Shown piece by piece: positions 1-6,946 of a stretch of 16,613 nucleotides of DNA. Location of the stretch: assembly GCA_002317385.1 (NCBI GenBank), contig DCJH01000031.1, positions 649 to 17,261 of the forward strand. The letters run 5' to 3'. The stretch is from Prevotella sp. UBA1705. GTDB lineage: Bacteria; Bacteroidota; Bacteroidia; Bacteroidales; Bacteroidaceae. A model generated the notes under the pieces. That model was given only the letters and a program-made list of their open reading frames with translations, was not told the origin of the DNA and made no database searches. The translations under genes were made by a program, and so were the position numbers. Every line of letters starts with the position of its first letter. Positions within the stretch are counted from its first letter, which is position 1.

Positions 1-68
1 CCGAGGTTTAGGACTGACCCGTTGTGTGCTTGATGGGATGGCTTGCAACCGAGGTTTAGGACTGACCC
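1..68. repeat. Pair of 20-bp direct repeats at left edge
   Basis: The sequence ccgaggtttaggactgaccc occurs at 1-20 and again, identically, at 49-68, with 28 nt of unrelated sequence between them. The first copy touches the window edge, so the true repeat may be longer on its left side and the series may continue outside. The copies differ right after the repeat (g versus c). No open reading frame or RNA gene explains it. It could be the end of an intergenic repeat family or of a longer array; two copies are not enough to decide. Confidence 0.7.
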
Positions 69-92
69 CATATTTTGGCGGAGTTCACCTAT

Positions 93-158
93 AAAAAAAA
101 GAAGAACAAAGTCTTTAATTATCATTGTAATCAACTGATAACCAAAACTTTGTTCTTC
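93..158 (-). terminator. Terminator-like hairpin after tRNA-Pro
   Basis: A perfect 12-bp inverted repeat (gaagaacaaagt at 101-112, actttgttcttc at 147-158) lies 4 nt beyond the 3' end of the minus-strand tRNA gene. Read on the minus strand it is followed by a run of eight T (93-100), as expected for intrinsic termination. The 34-nt loop is unusually large and the stem is AT-rich, so efficiency is uncertain. Confidence 0.55.
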
Positions 159-162
159 TATG

Positions 163-235
163 TCGGGATTACTGGACTCGAACCAGCGACCTCGCGCCCC
201 CCAGACGTGTGCGCTACCAACTGCGCCAAATCCCG
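163..235 (-). tRNA. tRNA-Pro, anticodon GGG
   Basis: The minus strand folds into a 73-nt cloverleaf. The acceptor stem is cgggatt/aatcccg with discriminator A. The D arm has a gcgc/gcgc stem, and the T arm is gctgg, ttcgagt, ccagt. The anticodon loop is ctggggg, giving anticodon GGG (proline, codons CCC/CCU). The variable loop is the short five-base aggtc. The 3' CCA is not encoded and must be added post-transcriptionally. The anticodon stem (cacgt over gcgcg) has an A-C mismatch at the second pair (28-42) and a U-G pair at its base, which is unusual. The gene has its own upstream promoter and a downstream hairpin, so it is probably a single-gene transcript. Confidence 0.95.
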
Positions 236-247
236 AACTTGCGAGTG

Positions 248-279
248 CAAAGGTAAGCATTATCGGGGAAATGACCAAA
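248..279 (-). promoter_or_regulatory. Promoter of tRNA-Pro
   Basis: On the minus strand, TTTG (279-276), a 20-nt spacer and TACCTTTG (255-248) match the Bacteroidota housekeeping promoter (-33 TTTG, -7 TAnnTTTG). The -7 box ends 12 nt before the mature tRNA 5' end at 235, a suitable distance for a short leader. Confidence 0.8.
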
Positions 280-336
280 TTTTCTGAGAGTTTTTTGTCG
301 CGTTATATTAATTTAAGGTTATTATTTGTCGACAAT

Positions 337-369
337 GTTGCTCCATTACCTTATTATTTCGTAAATTTG
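337..369 (+). promoter_or_regulatory. Probable promoter of the metalloprotease gene
   Basis: GTTG (337-340), a 21-nt spacer and TAAATTTG (362-369) fit the Bacteroidota -33/-7 pattern. The start codon at 466 would leave a leader of roughly 90 nt. The leader is GC-rich and holds no structure I can name. The -33 element is imperfect (GTTG instead of TTTG). Confidence 0.6.
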
Positions 370-465
370 CGCATAGCAAGCGACGCGGAAGTCCCACAAG
401 GGCAAGGCTCTACGGCAAGAGAGGCCGGCGAGGGGATGCAGCGCCCGTTCAGAATGATCATTGGA

Positions 466-1641
466 ATGAAAAAAATATTCTATTTCGCATTTTTGCTGAT
501 GGCCATCACATTTGCGGCCTGCTCGGGCGACGACGCACTGGACGACAGCTCCAGCGCTGCGGCCAACGACCAAGACCAGGATGCCACCACAGCCACCGTA
601 GACAGCAACTACGACTACCAGTTGCCCGTGATATTCCACGTGCTCTATCAGGATAAGAACGATGCGAGCCAGTATATTCCCGCGGCCCGACTGAAGAATC
701 TGCTCGACTATGTGAACCAGATTTACCAGGGCGGAATCTACGGCGAGAGCGCCAACACCCACGTGAAATTCGTGCTCGCCGCAAAGGACGAGAACGGCAA
801 GACCCTGTCTACCCCGGGCGTGGAATACATCTACTATTCGGGCACCTACCCCATCGACGAGTCGGCCTTCATGGTCTCGTCGGACAACAAGAAATACATC
901 TGGGACCCCAACGAGTATATCAACGTGATGATGTTCCACTTCAAGGATGAGACCGACGGCGACGTGCTGGGGCTCTCTCACATGCCCTACACCATCAAGG
1001 GCACTCACGAGCTGGAGGGACTGGAGACCACCACGGCCACCTATATCTCCAAGTCGCAGCTGGGCTATCCGCTCTGCTCGTCTATCAACAGCTCGTTTGC
1101 CGGACAGTCGAGCTCGGGCGGCTACTATCAGTCAGACCGATATACCTCGGCCAACCATCAGGCCTCGTTTATCAGCGCTGCCGACATCGTGGTGACGCTG
1201 GCCCACGAGCTGGGCCACTATCTGGGACTGTTCCACATGTTTACCGAAGACCTCAAGGCCGACCAGTCGGCCGACCTGTTCAATCCGCTCGACTCCTGCG
1301 GCGACACCGACTACTGCAAGGACACGCCGTCTTACAACCGCAAGGAATATACCACCTATCTCGCAGACTATCTCGCCAACACCCCCGCCGCCCAGCAAAC
1401 GGTGTGGGACGTGCTCAAGCGATATGCCTGCACAGATACCATATATTATAGCGCCAACATCATGGACTATGCGTTCACCCTGGGATACAAGATCTCGGCC
1501 GACCAGAAGGCCCGCATCCGCAACGTGCTCTATTACAGTCCGCTCATCCCAGGGCCCAAGCTCAACGGAGCCAACAAGAGCACCCGTGCCCGCAAGGAAG
1601 ACGAGGGCAGGGTCTACGACCGTCCACGGATTATCAGATAG
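466..1641 (+). CDS. Zinc metalloprotease lipoprotein (metzincin, BF0631-like)
   Basis: This 391-residue secreted lipoprotein is a likely zinc endopeptidase. An N-terminal lipoprotein signal (MKK, hydrophobic stretch, FAAC) places the lipidated cysteine at Cys19. The zinc site HELGHYLGLFH starts at His247 and has the extended metzincin pattern HExxHxxGxxH (His247, His251, His257, catalytic Glu248). NIMDY with Met333 is a good Met-turn. The pattern recalls the zinc-dependent metalloproteinase lipoprotein family named after Bacteroides BF0631; that assignment is from memory. The ATG at 466 was chosen because the signal peptide begins there; the frame is open further upstream only because it crosses the antisense strand of the tRNA. 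There is no T9SS C-terminal sorting domain, so it is probably anchored by its lipid. Substrate unknown. It precedes aroA by 91 nt. Confidence 0.85.
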   Translation: MKKIFYFAFLLMAITFAACSGDDALDDSSSAAANDQDQDATTATVDSNYDYQLPVIFHVLYQDKNDASQYIPAARLKNLLDYVNQIYQGGIYGESANTHVKFVLAAKDENGKTLSTPGVEYIYYSGTYPIDESAFMVSSDNKKYIWDPNEYINVMMFHFKDETDGDVLGLSHMPYTIKGTHELEGLETTTATYISKSQLGYPLCSSINSSFAGQSSSGGYYQSDRYTSANHQASFISAADIVVTLAHELGHYLGLFHMFTEDLKADQSADLFNPLDSCGDTDYCKDTPSYNRKEYTTYLADYLANTPAAQQTVWDVLKRYACTDTIYYSANIMDYAFTLGYKISADQKARIRNVLYYSPLIPGPKLNGANKSTRARKEDEGRVYDRPRIIR

Positions 1642-1732
1642 CAGCAGTGCGCCGGTATGGCACCCCCCACCCCATAGACCCACGGGGCCACACGACAGCA
1701 AAAAAAAGACACGTCGAAAGGTAACACCCAAG

Positions 1733-2992
1733 ATGACAACATACAGAATCACAGCACCCCAGAACCTGCAATCCACCATCACCCTCCCCGCCTCCAAGAG
1801 CATCAGCAACCGGGCACTCATCATCCAGGCGCTGGCCGGAGGACACATCATGCCCGACAACCTCTCCGACTGCGACGACACAGAGGTGGTGATAGAGGCT
1901 CTGAAGCATCGCCCCGCCACCATAGACATCAAGGCCGCAGGCACCGCCATGCGTTTCATGACAGCCTATCTCTCTGTGACCGAGGGCGAGCACAGCATCA
2001 CAGGCACCGACCGCATGAAGCATCGCCCGATAGGCATTCTCGTAGACGCCCTGAGAAACCTCGGCGCCGACATCGACTACGAGGAGCAGGAGGGCTATCC
2101 CCCACTCCACATCCGCGGACAGCAGCTGCCCGGAGGACGGCTGGACGTGCCGGGAAGCATCAGCTCACAATACATCTCGGCCCTGCTCATGGTGGGCACG
2201 GCCATGAAGCAGGGACTGGAGCTCCACCTCACCGGCAACATCGTGTCGAGGCCCTACATAGACCTGACACTCTATCTCATGAAGCAATATGGTGCCGACG
2301 TAGACTGGACGGGGGTAGACACCATCACGGTGAGGCCGCAGGCCTACACCGAGCGGCCCTACACCGTGGAGAACGACTGGAGCGCTTCGAGCTACTGGTA
2401 TGAGATGATGGCGCTCTATGAGGGGCACGACGCACGCCTCAACCTCAACGGACTGTGCGACGGCTCGCAGCAGGGCGACTCCATCGTGAAGTATATCTAT
2501 TCGCTGCTGGGCATCAAGACCAGCTTCACCCAGAACAAGAAGACCGGCTTTGCCGGCGTGAGCCTCATCCACCGCTTTGGGCGGGTGCAGCGGCTCGACT
2601 TCGACTTCATCAACTGTCCCGACCTCGCCCAGACGGTGGTGGTGACGTGTTGCGCCCTGAACATCCCCTTCCACTTCACGGGGCTGGCGAGTCTCAAGAT
2701 CAAGGAGACCGACCGCATAGAGGCCCTGAAGGCAGAGCTGAGGAAGGTGGGCTATCTGATCAGGAGCGAGAACGACTCAGAGCTGCTGTGGGGCGGCGAG
2801 ACCTGCGACCCCACCTTCTTGGCCATAGACACCTACGAAGACCACCGCATGGCCATGGCCTTTGCGCCGCTGGCCATCAAGTTTGGCTCTGTGAGCATCA
2901 ACCACCCGGAGGTGGTGACCAAGTCCTATCCCCACTACTGGGAAGACCTCAGACGGGCCGGATTCACCATCGAGGAGACCACCGGGCAATGA
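1733..2992 (+). CDS. aroA: 3-phosphoshikimate 1-carboxyvinyltransferase (EPSP synthase)
   Basis: This 419-residue cytosolic enzyme transfers the enolpyruvyl group of PEP to shikimate-3-phosphate, the sixth step of the shikimate pathway. Recognisable motifs are LPASKSISNRAL with Lys22, AGTAMR (Gly70-Arg74), the central D in NCPDLAQ (Asp297), KETDRI (Glu325) and DHRMAMAFA near the C-terminus. The ATG at 1733 is chosen because the N-terminus then aligns with the E. coli enzyme (Lys22 in both). Two departures from the classical enzyme are visible. The stretch between DDTEVV and AGTAMR is about 25 residues shorter than in E. coli. The residue after AGTAMR is Phe75, where E. coli has Pro101. Both may be normal for Bacteroidota. 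No strong ribosome binding site or own promoter is visible in the 91 nt upstream. Confidence 0.95.
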   Translation: MTTYRITAPQNLQSTITLPASKSISNRALIIQALAGGHIMPDNLSDCDDTEVVIEALKHRPATIDIKAAGTAMRFMTAYLSVTEGEHSITGTDRMKHRPIGILVDALRNLGADIDYEEQEGYPPLHIRGQQLPGGRLDVPGSISSQYISALLMVGTAMKQGLELHLTGNIVSRPYIDLTLYLMKQYGADVDWTGVDTITVRPQAYTERPYTVENDWSASSYWYEMMALYEGHDARLNLNGLCDGSQQGDSIVKYIYSLLGIKTSFTQNKKTGFAGVSLIHRFGRVQRLDFDFINCPDLAQTVVVTCCALNIPFHFTGLASLKIKETDRIEALKAELRKVGYLIRSENDSELLWGGETCDPTFLAIDTYEDHRMAMAFAPLAIKFGSVSINHPEVVTKSYPHYWEDLRRAGFTIEETTGQ

Positions 2993-3060
2993 GCCTCGGC
3001 CCATGCCCCGAGACACAAGAACCATCAGTAAAAAGAAACAGCATTTAGACCCCACACACC

Positions 3061-3447
3061 ATGTTATATCTCATCTTATCACTTGTATTTCTTGGTATTT
3101 TTGCCGGCATCCTGGGCTATATCTCCCAGAGGCGCCACGGCGAGGAGCCTGTGGTGCAAGCCCCACTGGGCGACTGCGCTACCTGCGACGGCGGCAGTGC
3201 GAGCTGCGAGCAGGAATGTATGATGGAGGCGGCCACCAAGCCCATAGAATATTTTGAGGACGAGGAACTCGACGCGTATCGCGGCAGACCGTCGGACAGT
3301 TTCACCGAGGAGGAGACCGAACAGTTTGCCGAGGTGCTGGAGACGCTGCGCCGCGACGAGGTGAAAGCCTGGAACAGGAGCCTCATCCTCCGGGGCATCA
3401 ACATGCCCGACGGCATCAAGGACGAATATATTGAACTGGCAAAATGA
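3061..3447 (+). CDS. Small membrane protein with four-cysteine cluster, function unknown
   Basis: This is a 128-residue protein. Residues 1-21 form one hydrophobic transmembrane segment, followed by RRH, which suggests the N-terminus is the anchor and the rest is cytoplasmic (inference). Cysteines 39, 42, 49 and 53 are arranged C-x2-C-x6-C-x3-C, a spacing that could hold zinc or an iron-sulfur centre. An acidic region (about 61-90) and a conserved-looking tail containing WNRSLILRGINMPDGIKDE follow. I recall similar short proteins in Bacteroidales, sometimes mislabelled phospholipase, but no function is known to me and no phospholipase motif is visible. It lies 68 nt after aroA and 47 nt before porW on the same strand, so it is probably in the same transcript. 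Confidence 0.85.
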   Translation: MLYLILSLVFLGIFAGILGYISQRRHGEEPVVQAPLGDCATCDGGSASCEQECMMEAATKPIEYFEDEELDAYRGRPSDSFTEEETEQFAEVLETLRRDEVKAWNRSLILRGINMPDGIKDEYIELAK

Positions 3448-3494
3448 CCACCCCGAAAAGGCAATAAAACCACGAATTACAGGTTATAACATCG

Positions 3495-6400
3495 TTGAGG
3501 ATTAAACCATATATTGTCATTCCGACCATAGCAAGCCTTCTGCTGCTCATTGTCGGATGTTCCACCGAGAAGAATACATCCAAGTCTCGGTGGTGGCATT
3601 CGTTTAATGCCCGATACAACACCTATTACAATGGTTCGCTGGCCTACATCGACGGCTCACTGGAGAAGGAGAACGGCAATCAGGACAACTACACCGAGCT
3701 CATCCCCCTCTACACCGTGGGCAACAAGAAGAGCATGACGCTCGGCAAGGGCAACTTCGACAAGGCCATCGAGAAGGCCGAGAAGGCCATCAAGCTGCAC
3801 AGCATCAAGCGCAGGCCCGAGTGGAACAAGCACCGCCGCAAGACCGAGCGCGACATCGAGTGGCTGGGGCGCAAGGAGTACAACCCGTTCCTATGGAAAG
3901 CCTGGATGCTCATGGGACGCTCGCAATTCCACCAGGGCGACTTCGACGGCGCCATCTCCACCTTCAACTATATGAGCCGGCTCTACGAGACCCAGCCCGC
4001 CATCTATGGCCGCGCAAGGGCCTGGCTGGCCAAGAGCTATATCGAGAACGACTACCTCTACGATGCCGAGGACGTGATTCGCAACATGCAGCGCGACTCC
4101 ATCCACTGGCGTGCGCAGAAGGAGTGGGACTACACCTATGCCGACTACTATATCCATACCGGCGACTACGACAAGGCCATACCCTATCTCAAGAAGGTCA
4201 TCAAGCACGAGATGCGCAAGAAACAGAAGGCCCGCGAGTATTTTCTGCTGGGACAATTGGAGGAGGCGCTGGGCCACGGCGACTATGCCTACAAGGCCTA
4301 TCAGAAGGTCATAGGGCAGAACCCACCCTACGAACTGGAGTTCAACGCCCGCATAGCACAGACCGAGGTGATGGCCGGCAGACAGTCGAGGAAGATGATA
4401 CAGAAGCTCCGCCGCATGGCCCTCTCCGACAAGAACAAGGGGTATCTCGACCAAGTGTACTATGCCATCGGCAACATCTATCTGGCCCAGCACGACACCC
4501 TGCAGGCCATCGCCAACTATGAGAAGGGCAACACCAAGTCTACCCGGAGCGGCGTGGAGAAGGGCGTGCTGCTGCTCAAGCTCGGCGACCTCTACTGGAT
4601 TCGCGAGAAATACAGCGATGCCCAGCGATGCTATGGCGAGGCCATCGGACTGCTCGACAAGGAGCGCAAAGACTATGAGCAGCTTTCCGAGCGGTCGAAG
4701 GTGCTCGACGAGCTCGTGCCCTACACCGAGGCAGTGCACCTGCAAGACTCACTTCAGGCGCTGGCCCAGATGAGCGAGCACGACCGCAATGCCGCCATAG
4801 ACCGAGTGATAGACGCGCTGAAGAAGAAAGAGAAGGAGGAGAAAGACCGGCTGGCCGAGGAAAATGCCCAGCAGGTGATGCAGCAAAACGGAGGCATGGG
4901 CAATGCCAACCGCCCTCAGACACCCACCGTGCCTGGGGCCCAGCAGCAGAATGCCGCCTGGTATTTCTACAACCCGATGGCTGTGCAGCAGGGCAAGCAG
5001 CAGTTCCAGCGACAGTGGGGCAAGCGAGAGAATGCCGACAACTGGCAGCGCAACAACCAGACCGTGGTGGCCGGACTGGGCGGGAATGCCGATAGGGGCA
5101 ACCTCACCGACGCTCAGCGCGACTCCATCGCCAAGGCTCAAGCCGAGGCAGAAGCCACGGCACAGCGCATGGACAGCGCGCAGAACGACCCCCACAAGCG
5201 CGAATACTACATGGCGCAGATTCCGTTTACCGAGGAGCAGGTGCAGGCCAGCAACCTCATCATCATGGACGGACTGTTCAACAGCGGCGTGATTTTCAAG
5301 GACAAGCTCGACAACCTGCCACTCAGCGAGAAGGCCTTGCGACGACTGATGACCCAGTATCCCTCGTTTGAGAAGATGGACGAGGCCTACTATCACCTCT
5401 TCCTGCTCTATTCGCGGCAGGGTGAGCCACAGGTGGCCAATGGCTACATAGCCCGTCTGCGCGCCGAATATCCCAAGAGCCAGTGGACACAGATACTCAC
5501 CGACCCCTATTTCACGCAGAATGCCCGCGAAGGCGTGCATATCGAAGACTCGCTATACGCTGCCACCTACAATGCCTTCAAGGCCGACCGATTCATGGAG
5601 GTGAGAGGCAACACGGGCATCTCGGAGACGCGATTCCCGCTGGGAGCAAACCGCGACAAGTTCCTCTTCATCGGCGGACTGAGCAAGCTCAACAACGGCG
5701 ATGGAGACGGCTGTCTGGCAGACATGAGGACGCTGGTGGAGAAATATCCGCAGAGCAAGCTCGCCGAGATGGCCGGAATGATTGTCAACGGCGTGAAGCA
5801 AGGCCGCAGACTGCGCGGCGGAAAGTTTGACCTGGGCAACGTGTGGGACCGCCGCAGCGTGGTGCTGAGCGACAGCGACTCTATACAGGCGCGCCAGCTG
5901 AGCAACGAGCGCAACACCAATTTCGTGTTCATGCTCGTCTATCAGCCCGACTCTGTGAACCAGAACAAACTGCTGTTTGAGCTGGCCCGCTACAACTTCA
6001 CGAGCTATCTGGTGCGCGACTTCGACATCAGCATTGAGGAAACAGACGGGCTCAACCGCCTGACCATTGCCGGATTCCGCAACTACGACGAGGCGCTGCA
6101 ATATGCCCACCAGCTGCTCCAGCAGGAGAATGTGGTGAAACAGATGGGCAAGGCACGCCCCATCATCATCAGCGAGGAGAATCTCCCGCTGCTCGGCACC
6201 AACTTCAGCTACGACGAGTACAACCAGTTCTACAACAAGCACTTCGCCCCACTCAAGGTGTCGACGTTCTATCTGCTCACAGAGCCGGCCGACGTCACCA
6301 CTCAGCCTGCTGACGAACCTGAGCAGCCAGCCACCGAAAGCGACATCGACAACTTCCTCAACAGCACCATCGTTTCGCCTGAGGAGCCCACCTTGCCCAC

Positions 6401-6944
6401 CGGAACAGAGATTCCCGCAGGCGAGACCACTGTGCCTGCCTCTACGCCCACTGTGCCTGCAGGAACCACCACCATTCCAGCAGAGCCCACCCAGCCTGCC
6501 GGAAATGCCACACCAGCCACACCAGTGATTCAGCCTGGCACACCAGTGATTCAGCCAGGCACCACGGTGATTCCAGTGGAGGAGGCTGGCAATGCTGGGA
6601 ATCCTGTCAGACCAGTCAGACCAGTCGGACCAGTCAGACCAGTCAAATCAGTCCGACCGGTCAGACCAGTCCGAGAAACCAGCCCAGCCCGCAATCAGCC
6701 CACGCTCAGCAATGGCGCAGACATCATCTTCGACGAGGGAGAAGCCCCCGTGAAGACCGCACCACCGGCCAAGGCAGCCTCCAAGCGCACAGGCACCGTG
6801 GTGGGCACGCCGCAGGCCACACCTCCACGCACCAACGCCAAACCCACCACCCCACCGAAAAAAGACAACACACCCAAGAAGGAAGTGAAAGAGAAGACCA
6901 CTTTCGACCTCGAGGATGAATATTATGACTTAGAAGGATTCTAA
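3495..6944 (+). CDS. porW: T9SS-associated TPR lipoprotein PorW/SprE
   Basis: This 1149-residue lipoprotein has a signal peptide ending in LLLIVGC, with lipidated Cys22. The segment after it (SRWWHSFNARYNTYYNG) and the TPR-rich region (about 85-420) match the PorW/SprE family, needed for type IX secretion and gliding in Bacteroidota. After a charged linker (about 440-480) comes the WYFYNP segment (Trp489) with FQRQWGKRENADNW. More TPR-like helices follow, then an alpha/beta-looking region (about 805-930). Residues about 935-1115 are low-complexity, rich in Pro, Thr and Val, with tandem Val-Arg-Pro repeats at 1038-1061; an acidic tail ends in DLEDEYYDLEGF. The start is a TTG: the nearest in-frame stop upstream is at 3465 and there is no ATG between. 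The family assignment is firm; the roles of linker and repeats are unknown. The stop lies 2 nt before porX. Confidence 0.88.
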   Translation: MRIKPYIVIPTIASLLLLIVGCSTEKNTSKSRWWHSFNARYNTYYNGSLAYIDGSLEKENGNQDNYTELIPLYTVGNKKSMTLGKGNFDKAIEKAEKAIKLHSIKRRPEWNKHRRKTERDIEWLGRKEYNPFLWKAWMLMGRSQFHQGDFDGAISTFNYMSRLYETQPAIYGRARAWLAKSYIENDYLYDAEDVIRNMQRDSIHWRAQKEWDYTYADYYIHTGDYDKAIPYLKKVIKHEMRKKQKAREYFLLGQLEEALGHGDYAYKAYQKVIGQNPPYELEFNARIAQTEVMAGRQSRKMIQKLRRMALSDKNKGYLDQVYYAIGNIYLAQHDTLQAIANYEKGNTKSTRSGVEKGVLLLKLGDLYWIREKYSDAQRCYGEAIGLLDKERKDYEQLSERSKVLDELVPYTEAVHLQDSLQALAQMSEHDRNAAIDRVIDALKKKEKEEKDRLAEENAQQVMQQNGGMGNANRPQTPTVPGAQQQNAAWYFYNPMAVQQGKQQFQRQWGKRENADNWQRNNQTVVAGLGGNADRGNLTDAQRDSIAKAQAEAEATAQRMDSAQNDPHKREYYMAQIPFTEEQVQASNLIIMDGLFNSGVIFKDKLDNLPLSEKALRRLMTQYPSFEKMDEAYYHLFLLYSRQGEPQVANGYIARLRAEYPKSQWTQILTDPYFTQNAREGVHIEDSLYAATYNAFKADRFMEVRGNTGISETRFPLGANRDKFLFIGGLSKLNNGDGDGCLADMRTLVEKYPQSKLAEMAGMIVNGVKQGRRLRGGKFDLGNVWDRRSVVLSDSDSIQARQLSNERNTNFVFMLVYQPDSVNQNKLLFELARYNFTSYLVRDFDISIEETDGLNRLTIAGFRNYDEALQYAHQLLQQENVVKQMGKARPIIISEENLPLLGTNFSYDEYNQFYNKHFAPLKVSTFYLLTEPADVTTQPADEPEQPATESDIDNFLNSTIVSPEEPTLPTGTEIPAGETTVPASTPTVPAGTTTIPAEPTQPAGNATPATPVIQPGTPVIQPGTTVIPVEEAGNAGNPVRPVRPVGPVRPVKSVRPVRPVRETSPARNQPTLSNGADIIFDEGEAPVKTAPPAKAASKRTGTVVGTPQATPPRTNAKPTTPPKKDNTPKKEVKEKTTFDLEDEYYDLEGF
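6518..6677 (+). repeat. Tandem repeats in the porW C-terminal coding region
   Basis: Two in-frame tandem repeats sit side by side. The first has a 21-nt period: cacaccagtgattcagcc at 6518-6535 and again at 6539-6556, encoding TPVIQPG twice. The second has a 9-nt period, eight units at 6606-6677 based on gtcagacca, encoding VRP, VRP, VGP, VRP, VKS, VRP, VRP, VRE. All units are multiples of three, so changes in copy number would keep the frame. Confidence 0.9.
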
Positions 6945-6946
6945 AT

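Noticed and set aside
1..68. CRISPR array
   Set aside because: Only two 20-bp copies with one spacer-like interval are visible and there is no cas gene in the window; kept as a plain direct repeat.
163..235. tRNA-Pro as an integration site for a mobile element
   Set aside because: There is no integrase, no second copy of the tRNA 3' end and no foreign-looking gene block next to it.
160..465. Upstream extension of the metalloprotease reading frame
   Set aside because: The first part is the translated antisense of the tRNA-Pro gene (GLLDSNQRP), a known source of false proteins; the signal peptide begins at 466.
1132..1959. Minus-strand open frame (275 codons) across the metalloprotease and aroA
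   Set aside because: It overlaps two well-supported genes and the gap between them, and shows no motif.
3891..5540. Two long minus-strand open frames (284 and 263 codons) opposite porW
   Set aside because: Their Val/Leu/Gly-rich, featureless translations mirror the plus-strand codons of a clear TPR lipoprotein.
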